Below, piece by piece: positions 16,217-24,352 of a DNA stretch of 64,000 nt. Location of the stretch: positions 35,878-99,877 of IMG/VR virus record IMGVR_UViG_3300045998_000148. One strand, given 5' to 3'. This DNA comes from a virus. Position 1 is the first letter of the stretch. Each line of letters starts with the position of its first letter. The notes under the pieces were generated by a model that saw only the letters and a list, made by a program, of their open reading frames with translations, did not search any database and was not told the DNA's origin. A program made the position numbers and the translations under genes.

Positions 16217-18043
16217 CTACAGGATATTCAGTAATTGATCCAAGGCGGTTTGGCTCACATTTGTTTTCTTCCAGGCAGAAGAACTGGGGTTGACCGCAAA
16301 ATTCATGATCACCGTATCGGACTTGTCCGGCGATCGCCCGATAATGCGCTTCACTTCATCTTTCTCGTTAGCCTTAATCTCGATCTGCATCCCTATTTTT
16401 TGCGTGACGTGCCAGCGATGGGCGCACAACTCTTCGTGCAATTCGCGATCGGGCGGCAGCGAGATGGCAAAATCGTTGGTCGGGTCGAGCAATTCGCGCA
16501 TATTCCAGAGCATCTCGGTACGCTTGTCCTTAAAGACAATATTACCCGTGCGGTCGGTACAGGGGACGACTTTACCGGCTTCGTCTAATTTATAGGAAGA
16601 TCCGCCGAACACGATGCAGACAGGCTTCATCTTGTAGCGCTTGCAGGAATCGAAGGCCGTCGTGCCGACGCCCATCCCGTCGATCCGTACCTCGACTTGT
16701 TTGGACTCCCGCATCCGCATAATCTCGCGGGCAATCCGATCGCCCTCAATTTGCGAGTCGTCCTCGCGGTGCGTCTCGCTCTTGGGCAATACCTTGAGGC
16801 GCGAATGCCAGATATCATGGCGGGAACCGAGAACGGTACGGTCGCGACCGCCCCAGGAAATATCGGCGGCAATGTGCGTTTGAGCGGTAGGCGGTTCCGG
16901 CGTCCAGCGGCGCATCGCCGCCTTGACCCAGGCAGAAGGAATAATCTGAAAGCGGTCGTCCCTCTCGATATCGATGTCGAAACGCCCTTCCAATAACTGC
17001 GATCGCAGGGGTTCGGGAAAGGACATCAAGACAGAGCGATAATTGCTGTCGCGCAAATATTTATTGTCGCTGAGGCGACCGGGAATGAAAGTCCGGCTCG
17101 ACGGCTGTAGCGAGATGACTTGCTTGCCCGACTCTATCTCGACGTCCTCCGCCTGGGGATAGTAAATCTTGCCCCTATAGCCAATCGGAGCGTACTCCCT
17201 AACCGGAATGCGCCTGCCCCCTTCGAGAATAATGAATAGCTTGACCTGTTCCGGCTCCAGCTCGACATCGACCGGATTGCCATACTCGTCTGTATTGACC
17301 ACAAACCACCGCACCTCCCCCGGCAGCGCTGCCTTGCGCCCCGTCCGTTCTTCATAGCGCGGGTCGATCCAGGGCGCGAAGTAATCGACGACCCATCGGC
17401 CTTCCAGCGTACTCGGCGGATTGAACGTCGCTACGGTACGGCAGAGCTGGTGGATGTCCGACGAGCGGTTCCAACCTCGAATGAACTCGAACTGCGATCG
17501 CGAAAATTCGGTCAGCTCGTCGAACGCCTTCAAGTCGTGGTCGTGGCCGCGATAGCTCTCTTTGTCCTTCTCGTGTTCGCAGTGTCCGAACTGAATCGTC
17601 CGATCGCCGGGGATGTGATGGTAAACCTTGTCGTTGGAATTGTAAGACGCGCCCGGAGCCATTCGGTATTGGGCGATCGCGTTTTTAATAATCGCATTCA
17701 AGCGCTTAAAAGTACGCCTTAAAATTAAAGTCTGCCTGTGTTGGTTTGCCAGTACCAGAATGGCCGCCGACTTGCCCGCACCGCCCGCACCGCCCAACCC
17801 AATCGTATTGGCGATCGACCGGACTGCCGCCTGCTGCATGGGATTGTTCGCATCCGCCCGCCACGGCTGCCAGTTATTCTCCGCTTCGAGACGCGCAATC
17901 TCCGATTGCTCGTGGGAATGCAGGTAAGCCTCGACTTGGGGAGATTGCGACATCGCCACCTCGTATCCCAAATCCTCGACAAAACGATTGGCGCGTAATT
18001 TAACCTTTTTCGCGCTTTCCGCCGCCGTCAAATTTTTTGCCAC
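16217..18043 (-). CDS. terL: Terminase large subunit
   Basis: 608 aa, GTG start with AAGGGGG upstream. ATPase domain: Walker A GLGGAGGAGKSAA near residues 82-94, Arg-rich LILRRTF after it, and Walker B FDELTEF near 174-180. The nuclease domain carries metal-binding acidic residues at IAADISWGGRDRT near 400, VRIDGMGVG near 460 and SPDKSDTVIMNF near 575. It packages DNA into proheads. It is the first gene of the leftward late block; a small-subunit gene was not recognised. Codon use is HIP1-rich like its neighbours. Confidence 0.93.
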   Translation of the reverse strand: MAKNLTAAESAKKVKLRANRFVEDLGYEVAMSQSPQVEAYLHSHEQSEIARLEAENNWQPWRADANNPMQQAAVRSIANTIGLGGAGGAGKSAAILVLANQHRQTLILRRTFKRLNAIIKNAIAQYRMAPGASYNSNDKVYHHIPGDRTIQFGHCEHEKDKESYRGHDHDLKAFDELTEFSRSQFEFIRGWNRSSDIHQLCRTVATFNPPSTLEGRWVVDYFAPWIDPRYEERTGRKAALPGEVRWFVVNTDEYGNPVDVELEPEQVKLFIILEGGRRIPVREYAPIGYRGKIYYPQAEDVEIESGKQVISLQPSSRTFIPGRLSDNKYLRDSNYRSVLMSFPEPLRSQLLEGRFDIDIERDDRFQIIPSAWVKAAMRRWTPEPPTAQTHIAADISWGGRDRTVLGSRHDIWHSRLKVLPKSETHREDDSQIEGDRIAREIMRMRESKQVEVRIDGMGVGTTAFDSCKRYKMKPVCIVFGGSSYKLDEAGKVVPCTDRTGNIVFKDKRTEMLWNMRELLDPTNDFAISLPPDRELHEELCAHRWHVTQKIGMQIEIKANEKDEVKRIIGRSPDKSDTVIMNFAVNPSSSAWKKTNVSQTALDQLLNIL

Positions 18044-18160
18044 CGCCCCCTTCTACTATCCCGGCAGTCGATCCGTCCGTGCCATTTTCCGATATTCTAC
18101 CGCGAGGTCGTCTTGCTGCGCGTTCCCTTGGCGATCGTCTCGCAAAATTATAAAATGGCA

Positions 18161-18189
18161 AAATGCCAACCAGCAAGACAAGCATCGAG
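18161..18189 (+). repeat. Left copy of 29-bp direct repeat flanking an inserted gene
   Basis: 29 bp running from AAATGCC to AAGCATCGAG, matching 19014-19042 with a single difference (A/G at the eighth base). It contains the start codon and first nine codons (MPTSKTSIE) that begin the Gp37/Gp68 gene downstream. Confidence 0.9.
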
Positions 18190-18966
18190 ATGAACGGCGA
18201 ATCAGTAGCAACCAATTGTTCTCTGGTCTTCAACTACGGGGGCGGTCGGCAAACCGTGGCAATGTGCATCATGATAGCGAAGGGTGTCTTGCCAAAACCC
18301 AATGTTGTCGTAATGGCTGACACTAGCAGAGAAAACCCGATGACATGGGATTACCTTGAAAAGTACACGCAGCCGATGATGACTGAGCTTGGTTGTCCAG
18401 TGGAAATTGCTAGGCATGAGCTTGCAAAAGTGGATCTTTATGCGAACAACGGCAACTTGTTGCTCCCAGTCTATACAAAGGATGGCAAGCTTCCGACGTT
18501 TTGCTCCACTGAGTGGAAGAAGCGTGTTGTGCGAAGGCATCTGCGTGCAAGCGGACACAGTGGCGGAACGCAATGGTTGGGACTGGCGATGGATGAAAAG
18601 CGAAGATGGAAGAAACACCACGGGAAAGTTGAAGGCAAGTGGCTTACCGTTTGTCCGCTTGTTGATTTAATGATTAACACAGATGCCTGCCTGAGCGTCA
18701 TTAAGTCGTTCGGTTGGCCGGAACCGCACCAGTCAGCTTGTTGGATGTGCCCCCATAAGAAGAATGCAGAGTGGCGTGAAATCAGAGACAACCATCCTGC
18801 TGAGTGGAAGCGGGCTGTGGAGCTTGATAAAAAGATTCGAGCTTCCGATGACCACGGCGGCGTGTTTTTGCATCGCGATCGTGTGCCACTGGATCAAGCC
18901 AACTTGGACGCGGAAGAGACTCCCGAGCTAGTGCGGCAGTGCAGTCTCGGTATGTGTTTCGTGTGA
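18163..18966 (+). CDS. PAPS-reductase-like PP-loop protein
   Basis: 267 aa. The PP-loop lies in SLVFNYGGGRQTVAMCI near residues 20-36, followed by VVMADTSRENPMTWDYLE. Cysteines lie in FCSTEWKKR near 112 and SACWMCPHKK near 196, as in the phage branch of phosphoadenosine phosphosulfate reductase-like proteins, which adenylate or sulfur-transfer to unknown targets. The first nine residues copy the N-terminus of the next gene, so the native start may be the ATG at 18190 (MNGESVATN). No GCGATCGC octamer occurs in it, and its codon use differs from its neighbours, pointing to recent transfer. It might take part in nucleic-acid modification (inference). Confidence 0.75.
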   Translation: MPTSKTSIEMNGESVATNCSLVFNYGGGRQTVAMCIMIAKGVLPKPNVVVMADTSRENPMTWDYLEKYTQPMMTELGCPVEIARHELAKVDLYANNGNLLLPVYTKDGKLPTFCSTEWKKRVVRRHLRASGHSGGTQWLGLAMDEKRRWKKHHGKVEGKWLTVCPLVDLMINTDACLSVIKSFGWPEPHQSACWMCPHKKNAEWREIRDNHPAEWKRAVELDKKIRASDDHGGVFLHRDRVPLDQANLDAEETPELVRQCSLGMCFV

Positions 18967-19013
18967 CCTAACCTAGATTCAAAGAACCAGTCATTGGAAA
19001 ACTGCTAATAGCG

Positions 19014-19042
19014 AAATGCCGACCAGCAAGACAAGCATCGAG
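19014..19042 (+). repeat. Right copy of 29-bp direct repeat
   Basis: It matches 18161-18189 at 28 of 29 positions and forms the natural 5' end of the Gp37/Gp68 gene. The two copies bracket about 850 bp carrying the PAPS-reductase-like gene. Confidence 0.9.
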
Positions 19043-19714
19043 TGGACAGACAAGACTTGGAATCCGACGACGGGCTGCAACAAAGTTAGTCCGGGCTGCC
19101 AGTATTGCTACGCCGAAGCACTGGCCGAAAGATTTCCCAAAAGTTTCACGCAGGGGTTCAAGTTGACCCTGCACCCCGAGCGGATAGAGCAGCCAAAAAA
19201 ATGGCGCAAACCCAGCCGCATTTTCGTGAATTCTATGAGCGATTTGTTTCACGAAGATCTGCCTTTTTCCTACTTGCAGGAGATTTTCGCGGTAATGCAA
19301 GATACGCCGCAGCATACCTATCAAATCCTGACCAAGCGCGATCGGAACTTGGCAAAATTAGCGCCCCTGCTTGAATGGCCTGAAAATATTTGGGCGGGCG
19401 TATCGGTAGAAAGCCAGTCTTATGTCTACCGGATCGATGCCTTGAGAGAAGTTCCCGCAAGAGTACGATTCCTTTCCTGCGAGCCTTTGTTGAGTCCGCT
19501 CGCCCTAAATTTGAAAAAAATTGACTGGGTGATCGTTGGCGGCGAATCTGGATACCGACATCGCCCCATAGAGCCGGAATGGGTGAGGGACATCTTGCGC
19601 CAAACGAGAGAAGCAAAGGCGGCCTTCTTTTTCAAACAGTGGGGCGGACGCCACTCGAAGGCGGGAGGCCGGACATTGGACGATCGCGTGTGGGACGAGA
19701 TGCCATCAGTGTAA
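19016..19714 (+). CDS. Phage Gp37/Gp68 (DUF5131) family protein
   Basis: 232 aa. The family start TSIEWTDKTWNPTTGC is followed by a radical-SAM-like cysteine cluster, CNKVSPGCQYCYAEALAERF (C-x7-C-x2-C), FVNSMSDLFHED, HTYQILTKR, a WAGVSVESQ stretch and IVGGESGYRHRP near the end. This family is common in phages next to DNA-modification and methyltransferase genes, and the fold suggests radical-SAM chemistry; the substrate is unknown. Its last base is shared with an ATG in the frame of the Dam gene (TAATG), so the two are probably coupled. Confidence 0.9.
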   Translation: MPTSKTSIEWTDKTWNPTTGCNKVSPGCQYCYAEALAERFPKSFTQGFKLTLHPERIEQPKKWRKPSRIFVNSMSDLFHEDLPFSYLQEIFAVMQDTPQHTYQILTKRDRNLAKLAPLLEWPENIWAGVSVESQSYVYRIDALREVPARVRFLSCEPLLSPLALNLKKIDWVIVGGESGYRHRPIEPEWVRDILRQTREAKAAFFFKQWGGRHSKAGGRTLDDRVWDEMPSV

Positions 19715-19758
19715 TGAGCGGGGCTGAAAGGGCTAAGCGATGCCGGGGAAAAAACGGA

Positions 19759-20673
19759 ATGCAAAGAATTAAGCCGTTATTCAGCTATTATGGGGGCAAG
19801 CGGCGTCTAGCAACGCGCATTGCAGCGGAATGCTGGAAAATCCCCCATTCAGTCTACACGGAGCCATTCGCGGGCGGTTGTGCCGTGTTGTTTGCCAAGG
19901 GATTGCCTGCCATCTCTAACAGCGATCATTACCGAGAAGCAATCAACGATCGCGACAGTCGGATCGCTAACATTTACTGGGTTGCGAGACATCACCCAGA
20001 CGAACTAGAAAGGCGATTGCAACTGACGCCTTACAGTCAGGAATGCTATCGGGAGGCAGTGCAACTATGCAAAGAAGGCAGCGACGACCGCATTGAGATG
20101 GCATGGGCTGCGATCGTCAATTTAGAGATGTCGTTTGCAAACAAGATGAATGGAGGATGGGGAACCAATGTTTGTAGCGAGAATCGTGCTGCAACATGGG
20201 CAGCAAAGCGAACAAGCCTGACATTTGCTATGAAAAGGCTTGATCGAGTCTATCTTGGCAATGAAGACGCACTGCGTTTTATTGAGAGATGGGATTCGCC
20301 CCAAAGCTTGCACTATACAGATCCTCCATACCCTAACACCGAACAAGGACATTACAGTGGCTATACTCTGGACGACTGGCAAGCCTTGTGCAACTTGCTA
20401 GACGACATTAATGGCAGCTACATTCTTAGTAACTATTTCCAACCTATTGAGCCAAAATCGGCACAGCAACGGATTGAGATTAGCGTAAATTGTTCTAGCA
20501 GCGGAGCTGGCATGGTTGGCAAGAACAGGGACAAATCGCGAGCTGCCACTGCTGAGGAATTAGGCGATCGCTCTCGGACTGAGGTTTTGTGGATTTGCGA
20601 TCGCTCCCACAAAATCAGGAAAGAACTTTACGCCGTCACTCAGAACAAGCACAAGCAACTCAAATTGCTTTAG
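19759..20673 (+). CDS. dam: Dam-type N6-adenine DNA methyltransferase (D12 class)
   Basis: 304 aa. Motif X LFSYYGGKRRL at residues 6-16, motif I EPFAGGCAVLFA near 35, motif IV YTDPPYPNTEQGHY near 200 and a C-terminal VLWICD are typical of the Dam/DpnM group, which usually methylates GATC. GATC is abundant here because HIP1 and the 13-bp arrays contain it. I chose the ATG at 19759 because the family starts there and GGGGAA lies upstream; the ATG at 19714 overlaps the previous stop and would add 15 basic residues. It ends before a hairpin shared with the convergent Cas8-like operon. Confidence 0.9.
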   Translation: MQRIKPLFSYYGGKRRLATRIAAECWKIPHSVYTEPFAGGCAVLFAKGLPAISNSDHYREAINDRDSRIANIYWVARHHPDELERRLQLTPYSQECYREAVQLCKEGSDDRIEMAWAAIVNLEMSFANKMNGGWGTNVCSENRAATWAAKRTSLTFAMKRLDRVYLGNEDALRFIERWDSPQSLHYTDPPYPNTEQGHYSGYTLDDWQALCNLLDDINGSYILSNYFQPIEPKSAQQRIEISVNCSSSGAGMVGKNRDKSRAATAEELGDRSRTEVLWICDRSHKIRKELYAVTQNKHKQLKLL

Positions 20674-20776
20674 CGCCATCGGTGCAGTAATGCCGCAACA
20701 TCAAACCGCAAAACCGTTTAACCCTTAATACCTTTGCCAGAAAAACCATAACTTTGCCAGAGGAAGCATAACTTTG

Positions 20777-20825
20777 CCAAAGGAACCATAAAACTTCCAA
20801 AACGGCAAAATTATGGTTCCTTTGG
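20777..20825. terminator. Bidirectional hairpin between convergent genes
   Basis: A perfect 15-bp inverted repeat (CCAAAGGAACCATAA at 20777-20791, TTATGGTTCCTTTGG at 20811-20825) with a 19-nt loop lies between the ends of the Dam gene and the Cas8-like gene. Just upstream, the phrase CATAACTTTGCCAGAGGAA is repeated with variations. Confidence 0.6.
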
Positions 20826-20840
20826 CTGTCCCCGCACCCC

Positions 20841-20875
20841 GCAAAAAAAACCGATCGAATCTCGGCGACGATCGG
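20841..20875 (-). terminator. Intrinsic terminator of the Cas8-like operon
   Basis: On the minus strand a stem CCGATCG / CGATCGG (20869-20875 with 20851-20857) is followed by eight T residues. It lies 31 bp after the stop codon at 20906. Confidence 0.8.
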
Positions 20876-20905
20876 CATACTCTCAAACGATTTAATTTCT
20901 ACATT

Positions 20906-21913
20906 TTAAACTTCTAGCGCAAGCATTTTTCTCAGCCCTTTCTTTTCAGCCACAAGCGAGTCAAATTCCAAGTCTGCAAACCCTTCGTACCACTCCGACC
21001 CCTTTGCCAGGTTTGCGACGATCGCGCCTCGGAGGGGGTTTGCCGAAACAAAACGCCTGCCTTCACTGTCGCTACCGCCCTTGTTTGGAAACATTTCCCG
21101 AATCCGTTCATAATCGGCAATATAGTCTTCCGTTGGGTGGGCTGTCTTCGCATCGACGATCGACGCAACGCGGTTGCTCGACCTCGAATAGAACTGATAG
21201 CCGTGGACGTACTGCTTATTGCGATCGCAGTAATCCGCACAGGCATCAATCAGGTTTGCCGCGACAAATCGATCGGCATCACAAGGCTTATTGAATTTGA
21301 TCGTCTCCAGGCTGACTATATCTGGACAAATCAGGCCGTAGCTGTATCTTCGCTTGTGTCCGAACTTTTCCTGAATTTGATAGAAACCCCAGGTTAGAGG
21401 AGAAAACAAGCTAGCGATCGCATTTTCAAACGACAACCGAATTCCGCTACTGGAATTGGGAATCGCAGTAGACTTCAGCGTAACCCCCTTCGCTCTCGCT
21501 TGAAACTTCAACTTTTTAGCAAAACCTTGATGGACGAACGACTTCAAAAACAACGTATTGAAAGCGATTTCTCCAAAAGGGGATTCGAGGGCGATCGCTT
21601 CAGGGTACAGCATGGGACGCGAGGCGGGCGATTGCAGTAAAGTCTCCAGCATCCCGATATGCGTTGTCAAATTACAACCAGGCAAAGAGATGATCCCGCC
21701 AGAGAGCCGGAAAGTCTGTCGAAACAGAAAATCCCAGGCTTCCACAAAATCGCCATCCCAAGAAACCTCAATTTTGGTTCGGTCTTTCTGCCACTGAAAG
21801 ACAGATTGCTCTTTAGGCAGAGATTCGAGGGCAAAGGCCAACCCCGCAATCCCGGCAGAAATATGACAGTCGCCAATAGAATGCGACAAAACATCAAAAG
21901 TCAATGAATTCAT
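20906..21913 (-). CDS. Lone Cas8-like protein (Cas8a1/Cmx8 type)
   Basis: 335 aa. Features match type I CRISPR Cas8a1/Cmx8 proteins: the N-terminal HISAGIAGLAFALESLP (family: AGLAGL), IEVSWDGDFVEAWDFLFRQ then LSGGIISLPG near 75, RRYSYGLICPDIVSLE near 200, and the C-terminal PLRGAIVANLAKGSEWYEGF with EKKGLRKML. Usual family members are clearly longer (about 500 aa), so this is a compact version. No cas5, cas7, cas6, cas3 or repeat array is in the window. Start: ATG at 21913, overlapping the stop of the preceding gene (ATGA). It might mimic a Cascade subunit to block host CRISPR (inference). Assignment is by eye. Confidence 0.6.
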   Translation of the reverse strand: MNSLTFDVLSHSIGDCHISAGIAGLAFALESLPKEQSVFQWQKDRTKIEVSWDGDFVEAWDFLFRQTFRLSGGIISLPGCNLTTHIGMLETLLQSPASRPMLYPEAIALESPFGEIAFNTLFLKSFVHQGFAKKLKFQARAKGVTLKSTAIPNSSSGIRLSFENAIASLFSPLTWGFYQIQEKFGHKRRYSYGLICPDIVSLETIKFNKPCDADRFVAANLIDACADYCDRNKQYVHGYQFYSRSSNRVASIVDAKTAHPTEDYIADYERIREMFPNKGGSDSEGRRFVSANPLRGAIVANLAKGSEWYEGFADLEFDSLVAEKKGLRKMLALEV

Positions 21914-22290
21914 GCTGCTACCGCCTCCACTTCCCGACTCTCCCGCAAAAGCTCGGAAAAATCCGGCATATTCGACAGCCCGCTTTTTTTCCAGGCAAAC
22001 TGCCGGTTGTTTCCCATCACCCAATAGAGGCCATTCGTCAAAAAAACGGCGGCATAGGGATAGCCATCGTCTTCCGGGCATCCAGCCGCCGCCCGTAATT
22101 CCTTGCCAAAATCGTAGGGCGATTCAAATTCTGTACTGACCACCTCCTCGAAAATGAATTTGTCGAGCTGCGCCGGAAAGTGCGCGTTAATCCACCGATT
22201 GTCGGCGATCGCAATCCCCAACTTTTGCACGAAATCCAAATAAGCCGTGGCGTTTGCCTTAGCATCAGACTTATAAACGTAAACGGTCAT
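21910..22290 (-). CDS. Unknown protein in the Cas8-like operon
   Basis: 126 aa, strong ribosome-binding site AAGGAG eight nt before the ATG. It is a mixed alpha/beta soluble protein; motifs such as TVYVYKSDAKANATAYLDFV, NRWINAHFPAQLDKFI and AVFLTNGLYWVMGNNRQFAWKK are not known to me. It is coupled by ATGA to the Cas8-like gene, so the two proteins are likely made in similar amounts and may act together. Confidence 0.65.
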   Translation of the reverse strand: MTVYVYKSDAKANATAYLDFVQKLGIAIADNRWINAHFPAQLDKFIFEEVVSTEFESPYDFGKELRAAAGCPEDDGYPYAAVFLTNGLYWVMGNNRQFAWKKSGLSNMPDFSELLRESREVEAVAA

Positions 22291-22337
22291 TGCCTTACTC
22301 CTTTTTTTTCGTTTTTGCCGACAGGTCGAGATGGCTC

Positions 22338-22853
22338 CTAAATTTGCGCTGCGATGTTCCGTACTTCTGACGGCTTGGTGAGACTTTCTGGAACTTCCAG
22401 ACTGGAGGAACTATCCCCCAGCTTGAAAACCCGCTCGACTTCCCTCAGCGTCTCTTCGCCACAAGTGGGACGCTTCCAAAACCGCTCAGTAGCATCGATC
22501 GCAGCCATCGCCTCCAAAGAATTGAAGTTTGCAAGCTTTTCCAGCAGCTCGTGACGATCTGCACCCCACTTCGCATCCAACCCGTTCTCCTCGATCGCCG
22601 ATTCGACCGAAAGCAACAGCGCCGCATCTGGCGACAGACAGGGATCGAAAAATTCCCCATTGAGGGCATCGCAAAGCAGCAGGGCTTCATTGCGATTGAG
22701 CGACAATTTTTTAAGCGATCGATCGACCAAGGCATAATACCTCGCGAGATCTGACTGCGCCTGAACTCCCAAGGAAGCGCCCCACTTGACGCGATCGCTC
22801 AAGTTTTCTTGGAGCGCCTTGTTTAGACGGAAAGAGACACTGGGACTGGGCAT
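22338..22853 (-). CDS. RHH-like small regulator of a widespread hypothetical family
   Basis: 171 aa from the ATG at 22853 (AAAAGGAG upstream), not the earlier in-frame ATG. SVSFRLNKALQENL resembles a ribbon-helix-helix strand-helix start. DLARYYALVDRSLKKLSL, EALLLCDALNG, AIEENGLDAKWGADRHELLEKL and DATERFW match a hypothetical family that I recall from cyanobacteria and actinobacteria. As the first gene of the operon it may bind its own promoter, where an inverted repeat lies between -35 and -10 (inference). Confidence 0.65.
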   Translation of the reverse strand: MPSPSVSFRLNKALQENLSDRVKWGASLGVQAQSDLARYYALVDRSLKKLSLNRNEALLLCDALNGEFFDPCLSPDAALLLSVESAIEENGLDAKWGADRHELLEKLANFNSLEAMAAIDATERFWKRPTCGEETLREVERVFKLGDSSSSLEVPESLTKPSEVRNIAAQI

Positions 22854-22877
22854 TACGGACTCCTTTTCTTTTGCTCC

Positions 22878-22906
22878 ACTGTATTCCAACTGCCCACAGT
22901 TGTCAA
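22878..22906 (-). promoter_or_regulatory. Promoter of the Cas8-like operon with internal inverted repeat
   Basis: Minus-strand TTGACA (22901-22906), a 17-bp spacer, then TACAGT (22878-22883), 25 bp before the ATG at 22853. The spacer holds CAACTG-CCCA-CAGTTG (22887-22902), a likely operator. Confidence 0.7.
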
Positions 22907-22930
22907 CGCCTGCCTACAGCTATCTTTGTC

Positions 22931-22979
22931 CTGCTGATTTTGCAGCGCGATCGCCCCCGCTTCCGCCAGGGATTTATTG
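22931..22979 (-). repeat. 49-bp displaced copy of part of a distant gene
   Basis: 48 of 49 bases match 53003-53051, where they code the NKSLAEAGAIALQNQQ stretch of the membrane/coiled-coil gene at 52898-53419. Here it is non-coding, in the same orientation, and sits between the operon promoter and a 20-bp repeat array. Confidence 0.9.
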
Positions 22980-22980
22980 T

Positions 22981-23175
22981 CTACTTACCGACTTTATTAT
23001 CTATTTACCGACTTTATTATCTATTTACCGACTTTATTATCTATTATTTGCCGAATTACCTACTTACCGACTTTATTATCTATTTACCGACTTTATTATC
23101 TATTTGCCGAAGTATTTATTTACTGACTTTATTACCTACTTGCCAACTTTATTATCTATTTACCGACTTTATTAT
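22981..23175. repeat. 20-bp tandem array, iteron-like
   Basis: Ten contiguous units of the type CTATTTACCGACTTTATTAT tile this stretch; seven are exact or nearly so, three are degenerate and 18-19 bp long. It is AT-rich in an otherwise GC-balanced region and fills most of the 344-bp gap between the Cas8-like operon and the next gene. Iterons for replication initiation or an array of repressor sites are the two main readings. Confidence 0.85.
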
Positions 23176-23197
23176 CTTGCGTTTTTCAAAGAAAGCG

Positions 23198-24352
23198 CTA
23201 GTCGTTGAAAACTTCAGCAGGGTCGAGATATTCGAGTTCCGCCTGAATCTCCGAAATATCGCGTTCCTCGTGGGCGTGGGGGAATCCATTCTCGTCGAAA
23301 CGATCGTCGCGTTCGGATTCGACGATCGAGGGCAGGATATCGTTAGGGAGAAAAGAAGCGCCCGCCCCAGCGCGAATGCAATCGCGATCGATCTGATCGA
23401 TCATCAGCTCGAAGACCTTATTCAACCCGATCGCTTCGAGGAAATTGCGCTTGGCGACCTCATTAGAGTCGTTATTCTGCCGGATCGCGTAGGCCAATTT
23501 ACTAAGATGTCCCATCATCGCCCCGGTCTTGCTGAGCGTTTCGTTAGAAATTTCACCCTGACTCAACTGCGTCATCCAGACAGGCTCGATCGTCTCGTCG
23601 TACTTAACCTGCGGCAACAGGGTAGACAGGATGCCCTGAAAGCTCTCGTTCATCTGGCGGAGCCGCTTCCACTGCTCGATAAAAGCCTCGTAGAACTCTT
23701 CCAATTCCCGAATATAGGAGCGCTGCCTGTAGATACTCTCCCAAATCGGAACGTGCGACTCCATCCACTGCTTGAAAAACCGACCTCGATAAGCCCAAAA
23801 ATAATTTTCGTACCACCGCACCGTTGTCCTGAGATGGCTCTCGACCTTGGCAGAAATATCGACCTCCAAATCGCAATTATAAAAAGCAATGTCATTTTTT
23901 ACCTGCTTCAAGAACTCGATCGCGACGTATTTATAGCGCGGCATATTTTCGGGCAGCCGCTTGTAAAAACTAAAACAGTAAATCTTAAACGCCCGATACG
24001 CCGCCGCCGATTCGGTCGGATAGGGCGGAATGGGGAACTCGGCAAAAACAATTGACTTGTAATCCGAACGTGCAACGGCACGGGCGAGATTCCGATCGCC
24101 TGCAATGAAGCGAAGGGGATGCTCCTCCGGCAGCCCGCCGCCTGCACTATCGAGGTCGCCCGTATCGAGGCGATCCAAGACGCCTTCGTGGTGAAAGCCC
24201 AAATCCTCCGGCGATATCTGTAGGATATCCCGCCGCCGCGCACTGCCCTTTACTGCCCGTTCGCCGCCCTTCGCCTTGCGCCCTGCCGACTTCTCTTGCG
24301 AAGCAGGCGCTCCCGACCCCTCGCCGTATTCTTGCCGCCTAGATCGAGGCAT
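23198..24352 (-). CDS. Unknown protein
   Basis: 384 aa. The first 40 residues are basic, low-complexity (RSRRQEYGEGSG, SAGRKAKGGERAVKG). Residues 90-330 are mostly helical and rich in aromatic and charged residues (RAFKIYCFSFYKRLPENMPR, VRWYENYFWAYRGRFFKQW). The C-terminus is acidic (ERDISEIQAELEYLDPAEVF). No catalytic motif was recognised. Its start overlaps by 14 nt the end of the gene before it, so the two form an operon. The helical body with a basic head would fit a DNA-binding or terminase-small-type protein, but this is a guess. Confidence 0.65.
   Translation of the reverse strand: MPRSRRQEYGEGSGAPASQEKSAGRKAKGGERAVKGSARRRDILQISPEDLGFHHEGVLDRLDTGDLDSAGGGLPEEHPLRFIAGDRNLARAVARSDYKSIVFAEFPIPPYPTESAAAYRAFKIYCFSFYKRLPENMPRYKYVAIEFLKQVKNDIAFYNCDLEVDISAKVESHLRTTVRWYENYFWAYRGRFFKQWMESHVPIWESIYRQRSYIRELEEFYEAFIEQWKRLRQMNESFQGILSTLLPQVKYDETIEPVWMTQLSQGEISNETLSKTGAMMGHLSKLAYAIRQNNDSNEVAKRNFLEAIGLNKVFELMIDQIDRDCIRAGAGASFLPNDILPSIVESERDDRFDENGFPHAHEERDISEIQAELEYLDPAEVFND

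Noticed and set aside
18161-19042. Phage attachment sites (attL/attR)
   Set aside because: The 29-bp repeats coincide with the start of a protein gene, and no integrase is present; gene insertion with 5'-end duplication explains them better.
22981-23175. CRISPR array
   Set aside because: Units of 20 bp are contiguous with no spacers between them, so this is a tandem repeat despite the Cas8-like gene nearby.
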